A stretch of 64,000 bases of DNA from Cupriavidus necator A5-1 (GCF_000744095.1 NZ_JQLI01000008.1:558001-622000); one strand, 5' to 3'. Numbered from the stretch's first letter, positions 34,212 through 43,216 are shown. Notes: generated by a model not told the origin, from the sequence alone. A program made the numbers and translations.

Positions 34212-34427
34212 ATGATTGCGCAGACCCTGCTGCGGCTCCTCCTTGCCGGTTCCACGCTGCTGCCCCTGGCGCTGGCAGCGTGGGCGCTGCCGTGGCCGCT
34301 GCGCGCAAGAATCGCAGCCCTGGCCTTGCTTGCGTTCTGTGCCGCCGCCGTGCTGGCGCTCGATCCGCTGGCCACCGCATTCGCGCGTGTGGACGGCATC
34401 CTCTCGGCGCCGGGCTGCGGCGGCTGA
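34212..34427 (+). CDS. Small hypothetical membrane protein
   Basis: A 71-codon frame beginning 10 bp after the MFS stop. It has two hydrophobic segments (LLRLLLAGSTLLPLALAAWA and IAALALLAFCAAAVLAL), then a short polar tail. There is no clear ribosome-binding site and no family I recognise. High GC makes chance frames common, so this is a tentative gene. Confidence 0.4.
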   Translation: MIAQTLLRLLLAGSTLLPLALAAWALPWPLRARIAALALLAFCAAAVLALDPLATAFARVDGILSAPGCGG

Positions 34428-34510
34428 TCTTGTCGGCGGTCCGCGCCGCGCATCCCCGCATTCCCTGTCATTTCGCGGACGCGCACCCCGGCGCCTGCAT
34501 TCCAAAAGTG

Positions 34511-34534
34511 ACGCCTGCGCCGTGCCGCAGGCGT
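34511..34534 (+). terminator. Hairpin downstream of the MFS transcript
   Basis: A perfect 9-bp stem, ACGCCTGCG / CGCAGGCGT, around CCGTGC, followed after a few bases by CGCCCTTTTT. It is probably a terminator ending the MFS unit before the APC permease gene. Confidence 0.6.
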
Positions 34535-34597
34535 AAACTATCGCCCTTTTTCGGGCGCCATGCCGCCGCGCGCCCGGCCACCGCAGCAGGAGTCTGA

Positions 34598-35995
34598 ATG
34601 AGCTTGTTCCGCACCAAGGACATCGACGCGATGCTGGCCGTCGCGTGCGATGACGGCCTGAGAAAGGTGCTGGGTCCGATCGACCTGGTGATGATGGGTA
34701 TCGGCGCCATCATCGGCACCGGCATTTTCGTGCTGACCGGCACCGGCGCGCTGACCGCGGGGCCGGCGCTGACGGTGTCGTTCGTGATCGCCGCGCTGGC
34801 GTGCGGCTTTGCCGCGTTGTGCTACGCCGAGTTCGCCTCCGCGATCCCGGTGTCGGGATCGATCTACACCTACAGCTACGCCACGCTGGGCGAGATCGTC
34901 GCGTGGATGATCGGCTGGGACCTGCTGCTGGAGTACGGGCTGGCCACCTCGGCGGTGTCGGTAGGCTGGTCGGGCTATTTCCAGTCGCTGATGGCGGGCT
35001 TCGGGCTGAAGCTGCCGGCGGCGCTGACCGCGGCGCCGGGTTCGGTGCCGGGCGTGCAGACGCTGCTGAACCTGCCGGCGTGCCTGATCATGCTGGCGAT
35101 CACCTGGGTGGTGTCGTACGGCGTGCGCGAATCGACGCGCATCAACAACCTGATGGTCGCGGTCAAGATCGGCGTGGTGCTGCTGTTTATCGCGGTCGGC
35201 GTGTGGCATGTGCAGCCGGCCAACTGGCGGCCGTTCGCGCCGTTCGGCTTCAGCGGCATCTTCAATGCCGCGGCGCTGGTGTTCTTTGCCTTTATCGGCT
35301 TCGATGCAGTGACTTCGGCCGCGGAAGAAGTGCGCAACCCGCGCCGCGACCTGCCGGTCGGCATCATCGGTTCGCTGGCGGTGTGCACGGTGCTGTATGT
35401 CACGGTGGCGGCGATCATGACCGGCATCGTGCCGTTCGCCAAGTTTGCCGGCGTCGACCATCCGGTGTCGCTGGCACTGCAATTCGCCGGCGAGAACTGG
35501 GTGGCGGGCTTTGTCGACCTGGGCGCGATCCTGGGCATGACCACGGTGATCCTGGTGATGACCTACGGCCAGACCCGCGTGATCTTCGCGATGTCGCGCG
35601 ACGGGCTGCTGCCGGAGCGGCTGTCGTCGGTGCACCCGGTGCATGCGACGCCGTATTTCGCCACCTGGACCGTGGGCATCGTGTTCGCCGCGATTGCCGC
35701 CTTCGTGCCGCTGAACGTGCTGGCCGAACTGATCAATATCGGCACGCTGGCGGCCTTTACGCTGATCTCGGTGGCGGTGCTGGTGCTGCGCAAGACGCGC
35801 CCGGAATTGCCGCGCGCGTTCCGCTGCCCGGGCGTGCCGGTGGTGCCGCTGCTGTCGGTCGGCTTCTGCCTGTTCCTGATGGCGCACCTGCAGGCGCTGA
35901 CGTGGATCGCCTTCCTGGTGTGGCTGGTGGTGGGGCTGGTGATCTACTTTGGCTACGCGCGGCGCAATGCCGTGCTGCATAACCACGGGGGCTGA
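34598..35995 (+). CDS. APC-superfamily amino-acid permease
   Basis: A 465-residue permease with twelve hydrophobic segments. Helix 1 carries the APC motif GIGAIIGTGIFVLTGTGA. YAEFASAIPVSGSIYTYSYA and FIGFDAVTSAAEEVRNPRRD are hallmarks of the cationic-amino-acid-transporter-like (YfnA/CAT) branch. It is convergent with a MocR gene, with seven bases between stops. Candidate substrates are amino acids or amines; the MocR neighbour makes regulation by an amino compound plausible. Confidence 0.9.
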   Translation: MSLFRTKDIDAMLAVACDDGLRKVLGPIDLVMMGIGAIIGTGIFVLTGTGALTAGPALTVSFVIAALACGFAALCYAEFASAIPVSGSIYTYSYATLGEIVAWMIGWDLLLEYGLATSAVSVGWSGYFQSLMAGFGLKLPAALTAAPGSVPGVQTLLNLPACLIMLAITWVVSYGVRESTRINNLMVAVKIGVVLLFIAVGVWHVQPANWRPFAPFGFSGIFNAAALVFFAFIGFDAVTSAAEEVRNPRRDLPVGIIGSLAVCTVLYVTVAAIMTGIVPFAKFAGVDHPVSLALQFAGENWVAGFVDLGAILGMTTVILVMTYGQTRVIFAMSRDGLLPERLSSVHPVHATPYFATWTVGIVFAAIAAFVPLNVLAELINIGTLAAFTLISVAVLVLRKTRPELPRAFRCPGVPVVPLLSVGFCLFLMAHLQALTWIAFLVWLVVGLVIYFGYARRNAVLHNHGG

Positions 35996-36001
35996 CACCT
36001 A

Positions 36002-37405
36002 TCAACCGCGTTCGGCTGCCGCCTTCATGAAGGCCACCGCGCGCGGCTCGTTGGCATAGGCGGCATTGATCCGGATCCAGGCCGAGGTCTCGCCGCCCGG
36101 GCGGAAGTAATTGCCCGGTGCCAGCGTCACGCCGTATTCCTCGCCCAGCGTCACCAGCTCGCGCGAATCCTCGATGCCGGGCGGGCGCGCCCACAAGAAG
36201 TTGCCGCCCGACGGCTCGCAGAACACCTCCCAGCCGCAGCCGGTGAGCTGTCGCACCGCATTGGCCGAGGCCTCGCGCACGCGCAGGCGCAGCCGCTCCA
36301 CGTACTTGCGATAGCCGCCGCGCTCCAGCAGCGCGGCCGTGACCGCTTCCGCGAAGTGCGAGCCGGCCACGCTGGTCAGCACCTTCACGTCGACCAGGTC
36401 CTTGATCAGCGCCTTGTCCGCCACCAGGTAGCCGATCCGCAGCGAGGCCGACACCGTCTTGGAAAAGCCGCCGATGTAGATCACCTGCTCGAGCTGGTCC
36501 AGCGTCGCGAGCCGGTCGGTGAAGTGCGTCTGGAAGTCCGAAAAGATATCGTCCTCGACAAAGCGGAAGCCATGCCGGCGCGCCAGCTCCAGCAGGCGGA
36601 ACGCTGCCGGCGGCGCCAGCGTCGAGCCAGTCGGATTCTGCAGCACGCTGTTGGTGAAGAACAGCTTGGGCTTGTGCTGGCGCAGCAGCGCCTCGGTGGC
36701 ATCCGGGTCGGGGCCGTGGGGCGTGTGCGGCACGCCCACCAGTTGCACGCCGTGCAGCCTCAGCAGGCCGAACAGGTTGTAGTAGCCGGGGTCTTCGACG
36801 AAGACCGTGTCGCCGGGCTTGAGCAGGTGGCGCACCACCAGGTCCAGCGCCTGGCTGGCGCCGCTGGTGATCAGTACCTGTGGCAGCTCGGCGGCGATGC
36901 CCAGCTGGCGCACGCGCAGCAGCACCTGGCGGCGCAGTTCCGGATGGCCCATCGGCGTGGCGTAGTGGATCACGCTGTCGATTTCGGTGCGCGAGATCGC
37001 GCGGATCGCCTGCTGCAGTCCTTCCACGTCGCGCCAGGTCTCGGGCACGAAGCCGCCAGCCAGCTTGAGCGTGCCGCTGGGGTGGTTGAACTGCTCGATG
37101 ATGTGGTCCGACAGGTCTTCGGCCAGGCTCGGATCCGACCAGCCGCACGCCGAACGCCCCGCCAGCGGACTGTCCGCCACATAGAAGCCCGAACCCTGGC
37201 GCGAATCCAGCAGTCCCTGCGAAACCAGCCGGTCATAGGCCTCGATCACCGGGAAGCGGCTGATGCCGTTCTCGGCCGCCAGCAGCCGGATCGACGGCAG
37301 CTTTGCGCCAGGCCGAGCCTCGCGGTTGCCGATCCACGACTTCACGCCGTTGACGATCTGATCGGTCAGTGGAATTCCGGTAGAAGCATCTAAAATTAGT
37401 TTCAT
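36002..37405 (-). CDS. MocR-family PLP-dependent transcriptional regulator
   Basis: A 467-residue winged-helix plus aminotransferase-like protein. The N-terminal DNA-binding part includes LPSIRLLAAENGISRFPVIEAYDRL, and the aminotransferase-like part has NPTGSTL and the PLP-lysine segment IGGFSKTVSASLRIGYL. The frame runs on upstream, but the family start is MKLILDASTG at 37405. An operator-like array lies 53-85 bp upstream. Neighbours are a DUF2917 gene (divergent) and an APC permease (convergent). The target gene is not obvious. Confidence 0.9.
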   Translation of the reverse strand: MKLILDASTGIPLTDQIVNGVKSWIGNREARPGAKLPSIRLLAAENGISRFPVIEAYDRLVSQGLLDSRQGSGFYVADSPLAGRSACGWSDPSLAEDLSDHIIEQFNHPSGTLKLAGGFVPETWRDVEGLQQAIRAISRTEIDSVIHYATPMGHPELRRQVLLRVRQLGIAAELPQVLITSGASQALDLVVRHLLKPGDTVFVEDPGYYNLFGLLRLHGVQLVGVPHTPHGPDPDATEALLRQHKPKLFFTNSVLQNPTGSTLAPPAAFRLLELARRHGFRFVEDDIFSDFQTHFTDRLATLDQLEQVIYIGGFSKTVSASLRIGYLVADKALIKDLVDVKVLTSVAGSHFAEAVTAALLERGGYRKYVERLRLRVREASANAVRQLTGCGWEVFCEPSGGNFLWARPPGIEDSRELVTLGEEYGVTLAPGNYFRPGGETSAWIRINAAYANEPRAVAFMKAAAERG

Positions 37406-37457
37406 AGGCAGGGCAGCCGGGGGGAACCGGAGGAAGCAACTGTCAGGGAAAACTACT

Positions 37458-37490
37458 GAACAGTTCATCGAAAACTGTTCACAACTGTAC
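37458..37490. promoter_or_regulatory. Operator-like inverted plus direct repeat upstream of MocR gene
   Basis: GAACAGTT (37458-37465) and AACTGTTC (37473-37480) form a perfect 8-bp inverted repeat with a 7-nt spacer. AACTGTAC at 37483-37490 repeats the right arm one helical turn (10 bp) on. The position between divergent genes and the match to the first MocR locus suggest a MocR binding site. Confidence 0.65.
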
Positions 37491-37614
37491 ATGGGATTGT
37501 AGTGAAGGATGCGAATAATGGAAGCATGGCGGAGAAAGGCGCCGGCTACCGAGGTTATTTGGCATCCAGGGGCCGGCACCGGACGTGACCGCCGAGCTGA
37601 AGAGGAGTGCGATC

Positions 37615-37962
37615 ATGCGCGAACTACGGACTTTCGAACTGGACGAGCCCGGCCAGCCAGTGAGCTGGCGCGCCGGTTACGGGCAGACCGTCTGCGCGGC
37701 GGCGGGCAAGCTGTGGGTGACGGTCGAGGGTGATCCCAACGATATCTGGCTGGAGCCGGGCGCCGAACTGGCGCTGCCGGAGGGCTACCGGGTATGGCTG
37801 TCGGGCGACGGTCCGGGTGCGCGCTTCACGCTGGCGCAAACGCCGGCCCCGTGGTCGCTGCGACGCGTGGCCGCGTGGCTGCGCGTGATGCGCCATCGTG
37901 TGGAAGAGCACAGCACGGATGCGTTCGGGGAATGCCCGAGGATCTGGGCGTTATGCCGATGA
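37615..37962 (+). CDS. DUF2917 family protein
   Basis: A 115-residue protein with a cupin-like strand pattern: GYGQTVCAAAGKLWVTVEGD, then WLEPGAELALPEGYRVWLSG, as in DUF2917. The basic C-terminal tail (RRVAAWLRVMRHRVEEH) may be helical. The start at 37615 follows GAAGAGGAG. It is divergent from the MocR gene. The function is unknown. Confidence 0.75.
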   Translation: MRELRTFELDEPGQPVSWRAGYGQTVCAAAGKLWVTVEGDPNDIWLEPGAELALPEGYRVWLSGDGPGARFTLAQTPAPWSLRRVAAWLRVMRHRVEEHSTDAFGECPRIWALCR

Positions 37963-37991
37963 GTCTCGCGAAGGGATTCGGATCTCCACGC

Positions 37992-38016
37992 AAGGCCACC
38001 GTCAGGTGGCCTTTTG
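37992..38016 (+). terminator. Intrinsic terminator of the DUF2917 gene
   Basis: A perfect 9-bp stem, AAGGCCACC / GGTGGCCTT, with GTCA loop (37992-38013), continuing into TTGC. It lies 30 bp after the stop. Confidence 0.75.
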
Positions 38017-38086
38017 CTTGCCCGACACCCACCCCCGACACCTACTCTATAAGGACACCGAACGCCAGCCTCGGGGTTCCGCCCCA

Positions 38087-38117
38087 TTGATTTACGTTTA
38101 CGTCAACGTCATATAAT
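38087..38117 (+). promoter_or_regulatory. icmF promoter with embedded palindromic operator
   Basis: A perfect -10 TATAAT lies at 38112-38117, with TTGATT at 38087-38092 as a -35-like box (19-bp spacing). Between them ACGTTTACGTCAACGT (38094-38109) is a near-perfect palindrome (14 of 16). It resembles the TTTACGTAAACG-type sites of MerR-family LiuR regulators of acyl-CoA catabolism. This resemblance is from memory and untested. Confidence 0.65.
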
Positions 38118-38228
38118 CGATCGGCCCCAACCGGGGCGCAGCCCGCGCGTTTCCAGCCAAGCCGGCACAGAACGGCATCCCGGGCGGACGCCGCGCGGTA
38201 GCAGCCAACACCAGAAACGGTGGAGACA

Positions 38229-41200
38229 ATGACCGACCTTTCCGATGTGCAAGATGTGCGCCGCGGCGCGCCGCAGCCCAAGCCCACCGCGCAGGGCCGC
38301 GGTCCGGTCAACAAGGTGCGCTTTGTCACGGCGGCGTCGCTGTTCGACGGCCATGACGCCTCGATCAACATCATGCGCCGCATCCTGCAGTCGCACGGCT
38401 GCGAGGTGGTCCACCTTGGCCACAACCGCTCCGTCGAGGAGATCGTGACCGCGGCGCTGCAGGAAGACGCGCAGGGCATCGCGATCTCCAGCTACCAGGG
38501 CGGCCATGTCGAGTTCTTTAAGTACATGGTCGATCTGCTGCGCGAGAAGGGCGGCGAGCACGTGCAGGTGTTCGGCGGCGGCGGCGGCGTGATAGTCCCG
38601 GACGAGATCCGCGAGTTGCAAGCCTACGGCGTGGCGCGCATCTACAGCCCGGAGGACGGGCAGCGCATGGGCCTGGCCGGCATGATTGCCGACATGGTGC
38701 AGCGCTGCGATATCGACCTGTCGCGCTATGCGCCCACCACGCTCGAATCCGTCGCCGGCGGCGACCGCCGCGCGCTGGCGCAGCTGATCACCGCGCTGGA
38801 GAACGGCAAGGCCGATCCGGCGCTGGTGCAAACGATGCATACGCAAGCGGCAGCGGCATCGATCCCGGTGCTCGGCATCACCGGCACCGGTGGCGCGGGC
38901 AAATCGTCGCTGACCGACGAGCTGATCCGCCGCTTCCGCCTCGACCAGCAGGATGCGCTGTCCATCGCCGTGATCTCGATCGACCCCTCGCGCCGCAAGT
39001 CGGGCGGCGCGCTGCTGGGCGACCGCATCCGCATGAACGCGATCAACCATCCGAACATCTTCATGCGCTCGATGGCGACGCGCGAGGCGGGCTCGGAGAT
39101 CTCACAGGCGCTGCCGGACGTGATCGCCACGTGCAAGGTGGCGGGCTTCGACCTGGTGATCGTCGAGACCTCGGGCATCGGCCAGGGCGACGCGGCCATC
39201 GTGCCGCACGTGGCCCTGTCGCTGTATGTGATGACACCGGAGTTCGGCGCGGCCAGCCAGCTCGAGAAGATCGACATGCTGGACTTCGCCGACTTCGTTG
39301 CCATTAACAAGTTCGACCGCAAGGGGGCGCAGGACGCCTGGCGCGATGTCGCCAAGCAAGTGCAGCGCAACCGCGAGCAATGGCATGGCAAGGCCGAAGA
39401 TATGCCGGTGTACGGCACGCAGGCCTCGCGCTTCAATGACGACGGCGTGACCATGCTGTACCAGGGCCTGCGCGAGGCGCTGGCCGAACGCGGCCTGAAG
39501 CTGCAGCCGGGCACGCTGCCCGCGCTGTGGGGGCGCATCTCCACCGGCCAGAACGTGATCGTGCCCCCCGCGCGCAGCCGCTACCTGGCGGAACTGGCCG
39601 ACGCCGTGCGCGGCTACCACCGCCGCGTGATGGAGCAGAGCCGCATCGCGCGCGAGCGCCAGCAGCTGCGTGAATCGAGCCGCATGCTGCAGGCCGCGCA
39701 GGGAGATGGCGCGGCGCTGGATGCGCTGGCGGCAGAGCGCGACAACGCCCTCGGCCAGGTGGAGCGCAAGCTGCTGGCGATGTGGCCGCAGATGCGCGAA
39801 GCCTACAGCGGCGACGAGTACGTAGTGAAGATCCGTGACAAGGAGATCCGCACCGGGCTGGTCACCACCACGCTGTCCGGCACCAAGGTGCGCAAGGTGG
39901 TGCTGCCGCGCTTCGAGGACGACGGCGAGGTGCTGAAGTGGCTGATGCGCGAGAACGTGCCCGGCAGCTTTCCGTACACCGCCGGCGTGTTCGCGTTCAA
40001 GCGCGAGAACGAGGACCCCACGCGCATGTTCGCCGGCGAGGGCGACGCGTTCCGCACCAACCGGCGCTTCAAGCTGGTGTCCGAAGGCATGGACGCCAAG
40101 CGTCTGTCGACCGCATTCGACTCGGTCACGCTGTATGGTGAAGACCCGCACGTGCGCCCCGATATCTACGGCAAGGTCGGCAACTCCGGCGTGTCGATCG
40201 CTACGCTCGACGACTTGAAGGTACTGTACGACGGCTTCGACCTGACCAGCCCGTCGACCTCGGTGTCGATGACCATCAACGGCCCGGCGCCGACCATCCT
40301 GGCGATGTTCATGAACACCGCCATCGACCAGCAGCTCGACAAGTTCCGCGCCGACAACCAGCGCGAGCCCACCGCCGACGAAGAAGGCAAGATCCGCGGC
40401 TGGGTGCTGCAGAACGTGCGCGGTACGGTGCAGGCCGACATCCTCAAGGAAGACCAGGGCCAGAACACCTGCATCTTCTCCACCGAGTTCTCGCTCAAGG
40501 TGATGGGCGATATCCAGGAGTACTTCGTCCACCATCAGGTGCGCAACTTCTACTCGGTGTCGATCTCGGGCTACCACATCGCCGAGGCCGGCGCGAACCC
40601 GATCTCGCAGCTCGCCTTCACGCTCGCCAACGGCTTCACCTACGTGGAGGCCTACCTGGCGCGCGGCATGCATATCGATGACTTCGCGCCCAACCTGTCG
40701 TTCTTCTTCTCCAACGGCATGGACCCCGAGTACAGCGTGCTGGGCCGCGTGGCGCGCCGCATCTGGGCGGTGACGATGCGCGACAAGTACGGCGCCAACG
40801 AGCGCAGCCAGAAGCTCAAGTACCACATCCAGACCTCGGGCCGCTCGCTGCACGCGCAGGAGATCGACTTCAACGATATCCGCACCACGCTGCAGGCACT
40901 GATCGCGATCTACGACAACTGCAATTCGCTGCACACCAACGCCTACGACGAAGCGATCACCACGCCCACCGGCGAATCGGTGCGCCGCGCGCTGGCGATC
41001 CAGCTCATCATCAACCGCGAGTGGGGCGTGGCCAAGTGCGAGAACCCCAACCAGGGAAGCTTCCTGATCGAGGAACTGACCGACCTGGTGGAAGAGGCAG
41101 TGCTGCAGGAATTCGAGCGCATCGCCGAGCGCGGCGGGGTGCTGGGCGCGATGGAGACCGGCTACCAGCGCGGCAAGATCCAGGAAGAGTCGCTCTACTA

Positions 41201-41519
41201 CGAGCAGCTCAAGCACGACGGAACGCTGCCCATCATCGGCGTGAACACCTTCCGCAACCCCGAGGGCGATCCGATCCCGCAGAAGCTGGAACTGGCGCGC
41301 TCGAGCGAGGCCGAGAAGCAGAGCCAGCTCGACCGGCTGCAGGCCTTCCAGCAGGCGCATGCGGACGAGGCGCCGGCGATGCTGCAGCGGCTGCGCCAGG
41401 CGGTGATCGACAACCAGAATGTGTTCGCGGTGCTGATGGACGCGGTGCGGGTTTGCTCGCTTGGGCAGATCACACATGCGCTGTTCGAGGTCGGCGGGCA
41501 GTACCGGCGCAATATGTAG
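38229..41519 (+). CDS. icmF: Fused isobutyryl-CoA mutase IcmF
   Basis: A 1096-residue adenosylcobalamin enzyme with three parts in one chain. An N-terminal B12-binding domain has His42 in DGHDASI as the lower cobalt ligand. A MeaB-type G-protein chaperone carries Walker A GTGGAGKS at 219-226. A C-terminal mutase barrel starts near 560. It interconverts isobutyryl-CoA and n-butyryl-CoA; some IcmFs also act on isovaleryl/pivalyl-CoA. Phe601 (RMFAG) and Gln745 (GQNTCIF) occupy the positions that are Tyr and Arg in methylmalonyl-CoA mutase, which supports the isobutyryl assignment. The start ATG at 38229 follows GGAGA; an in-frame GTG at 38220 is possible. Confidence 0.95.
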   Translation: MTDLSDVQDVRRGAPQPKPTAQGRGPVNKVRFVTAASLFDGHDASINIMRRILQSHGCEVVHLGHNRSVEEIVTAALQEDAQGIAISSYQGGHVEFFKYMVDLLREKGGEHVQVFGGGGGVIVPDEIRELQAYGVARIYSPEDGQRMGLAGMIADMVQRCDIDLSRYAPTTLESVAGGDRRALAQLITALENGKADPALVQTMHTQAAAASIPVLGITGTGGAGKSSLTDELIRRFRLDQQDALSIAVISIDPSRRKSGGALLGDRIRMNAINHPNIFMRSMATREAGSEISQALPDVIATCKVAGFDLVIVETSGIGQGDAAIVPHVALSLYVMTPEFGAASQLEKIDMLDFADFVAINKFDRKGAQDAWRDVAKQVQRNREQWHGKAEDMPVYGTQASRFNDDGVTMLYQGLREALAERGLKLQPGTLPALWGRISTGQNVIVPPARSRYLAELADAVRGYHRRVMEQSRIARERQQLRESSRMLQAAQGDGAALDALAAERDNALGQVERKLLAMWPQMREAYSGDEYVVKIRDKEIRTGLVTTTLSGTKVRKVVLPRFEDDGEVLKWLMRENVPGSFPYTAGVFAFKRENEDPTRMFAGEGDAFRTNRRFKLVSEGMDAKRLSTAFDSVTLYGEDPHVRPDIYGKVGNSGVSIATLDDLKVLYDGFDLTSPSTSVSMTINGPAPTILAMFMNTAIDQQLDKFRADNQREPTADEEGKIRGWVLQNVRGTVQADILKEDQGQNTCIFSTEFSLKVMGDIQEYFVHHQVRNFYSVSISGYHIAEAGANPISQLAFTLANGFTYVEAYLARGMHIDDFAPNLSFFFSNGMDPEYSVLGRVARRIWAVTMRDKYGANERSQKLKYHIQTSGRSLHAQEIDFNDIRTTLQALIAIYDNCNSLHTNAYDEAITTPTGESVRRALAIQLIINREWGVAKCENPNQGSFLIEELTDLVEEAVLQEFERIAERGGVLGAMETGYQRGKIQEESLYYEQLKHDGTLPIIGVNTFRNPEGDPIPQKLELARSSEAEKQSQLDRLQAFQQAHADEAPAMLQRLRQAVIDNQNVFAVLMDAVRVCSLGQITHALFEVGGQYRRNM

Positions 41520-41658
41520 ACCCGGGCTCACGCAGTGCTCGTTTATCGCGCAGAGCGGCCGCAGTGAACGGCCGCCCTGCGTTACACTCGAATGCTGCGC
41601 CGCGGCGAATCCAGCATCGCACCGGCTGCAAAATCCGAGACAACCGCAATACAAGACC

Positions 41659-42096
41659 ATGGACAGCCAGTACAACCCGAACAACATCTTCGCGAAGATC
41701 CTGCGCGGCGAGATGCCGTGCATCAAGGTGTACGAGGACGACGACACCATCGCCTTCATGGACATCATGCCGCAGGCCGACGGCCATACGCTGGTGGTGC
41801 CCAAGGAAGCCGCGGTCAACCTGTTCGACCTGTCCGAGCAGGGCGCCGAGGCCGCCATCCGGGCCACGCAGCGTGTGGCGCGCGCGGTGCGTGCCGCGTT
41901 CTCGCCGGACGGCATCTCGATCGGCCAGTTCAACGGCGCGGCCGCGGGCCAGACCGTGCCGCACGTGCATTTCCATATCGTGCCGCGCTATAACGACCAC
42001 GCGCTGCGCGGTCACGCGCGCGAGATGCAGGATCCGGACCTGCTCAAGGGGCACGCCGAGCGCATCATCGCCGCGCTGCGCGAGCAGGCGGCCTGA
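41659..42096 (+). CDS. HIT family (histidine triad) protein
   Basis: A 145-residue nucleotide hydrolase/transferase of the HIT superfamily. The N-terminus NIFAKILRGEMPCIKVYEDD is typical of Hint/HinT-like bacterial proteins, and the triad His102-V-His104-F-His106 lies in VPHVHFHIVPR. It lies 139 bp after icmF and 47 bp before the dehydrogenase gene. The likely role is hydrolysis of adenosine phosphoramidates or related nucleotides. The frame is open further upstream without homology. Confidence 0.9.
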   Translation: MDSQYNPNNIFAKILRGEMPCIKVYEDDDTIAFMDIMPQADGHTLVVPKEAAVNLFDLSEQGAEAAIRATQRVARAVRAAFSPDGISIGQFNGAAAGQTVPHVHFHIVPRYNDHALRGHAREMQDPDLLKGHAERIIAALREQAA

Positions 42097-42143
42097 TCCG
42101 GAACAATCGAACACAATCCAACCAGCAGACAGAGGAAGACAAG

Positions 42144-42998
42144 ATGGCAATCAGGACAGTGGGCATCGTCGGTGCCGGCACCATGGGCAATGGCATCGCC
42201 CAGGCCTGCGCGGTAGTGGGTCTCAACGTGGTGATGGTGGACATCAGCGACGCCGCCGTGCAGAAGGGCGTGGCCACCGTGGCGGGCAGCCTGGACCGGC
42301 TGATCAAGAAAGAGAAGCTGACCGAGGCCGACAAGGCCGCGGCGCTGGCGCGCATCAAGGGCAGCACGTCGTATGACGATCTGAAGGCCACCGATATCGT
42401 GATCGAGGCCGCCACCGAGAACTATGACCTGAAGGTCAAGATCCTCAAGCAGATCGACGGCATCGTCGGCGAGAACGTGATCATCGCGTCCAACACCTCG
42501 TCGATCTCGATCACCAAGCTGGCCGCGGTGACCTCGCGCGCCGACCGCTTTATCGGCATGCACTTCTTCAACCCGGTGCCGGTGATGGCGCTGGTGGAAC
42601 TGATCCGCGGCCTGCAGACCAGCGACGCCACCCACGCCGCCGTGGAAGCGCTGGCCAGGGAACTGGGCAAGTACCCGATCACGGTCAAGAACAGCCCGGG
42701 CTTCGTGGTCAACCGCATCCTGTGCCCGATGATCAATGAAGCCTTCTGCGTGCTGGGCGAAGGCTTGGCCTCGCCGGAGGAAATCGATGAAGGCATGAAG
42801 CTGGGCTGCAACCACCCGATCGGGCCACTGGCGCTGGCCGACATGATCGGCCTGGATACCATGCTGGCCGTGATGGAGGTGCTGTACACCGAGTTTGCCG
42901 ATCCCAAGTACCGCCCGGCCATGCTGATGCGCGAAATGGTCGCTGCGGGCTACCTGGGCCGCAAGACCGGCCGCGGCGTGTACGTCTACAAAAAGTAA
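42144..42998 (+). CDS. hbd: 3-hydroxybutyryl-CoA dehydrogenase
   Basis: A 284-residue NAD(P)-dependent dehydrogenase of normal family length. The Rossmann motif is VGAGTMGNGIAQ (GxGxxG at 10-15), the catalytic His is in GMHFFNPVPVM with the partner Glu in ALVELIRG, and the C-terminal dimer domain has NPIGPLALADMIGLD-like sequence. It oxidises (S)-3-hydroxybutyryl-CoA to acetoacetyl-CoA. Its position near icmF links it with butyryl-CoA metabolism. Confidence 0.93.
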   Translation: MAIRTVGIVGAGTMGNGIAQACAVVGLNVVMVDISDAAVQKGVATVAGSLDRLIKKEKLTEADKAAALARIKGSTSYDDLKATDIVIEAATENYDLKVKILKQIDGIVGENVIIASNTSSISITKLAAVTSRADRFIGMHFFNPVPVMALVELIRGLQTSDATHAAVEALARELGKYPITVKNSPGFVVNRILCPMINEAFCVLGEGLASPEEIDEGMKLGCNHPIGPLALADMIGLDTMLAVMEVLYTEFADPKYRPAMLMREMVAAGYLGRKTGRGVYVYKK

Positions 42999-43024
42999 TC
43001 CACGCGGCACCTGCCGCATGTGAC

Positions 43025-43084
43025 AGGCCGCCGCCCCACAGCGGCGGGCCTTGTGTACCGGCGGCCGCTTCGCGCGGCCGCCGG
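43025..43084 (+). terminator. Two hairpins downstream of hbd
   Basis: AGGCCGCCGC pairs with GCGGCGGGCCT (43025-43051, one bulge), followed by TTGTG. Next CCGGCGGCCGC / GCGGCCGCCGG make a perfect 11-bp stem with TTCGC loop (43058-43084). The first probably ends the hbd transcript. The second has no T-tract and may be a protective structure. Confidence 0.6.
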
Positions 43085-43216
43085 CCATTCCGGGCTGCCC
43101 GCCGCCGGGCTGCCAAATCCCGCTTACACGGCGTTATATGCCGAAACACTCCGCCGCATCCAGTAACAGGAATGCGCGGTAGAGTGCACCCTTCCGTTTA
43201 CGCCAAGAGAATTACA

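Noticed and set aside
34538..35998. Long antisense frames over the APC permease, glmS (17055-18956) and dctA (62218-63912)
   Set aside because: They show the same compositional artefact: extreme His/Arg/Gln content and no fold or start signals.
38087..38228. Cobalamin riboswitch upstream of the B12 enzyme icmF
   Set aside because: The leader is only about 110 nt and shows no B12-box sequence or room for the fold. A protein operator explains the site better.
39102..41933. Antisense open frame of 943 codons over icmF
   Set aside because: It mirrors the codon bias of icmF (high-GC third positions leave the opposite frame open), has no ribosome-binding site or recognisable domain, and icmF is certain.
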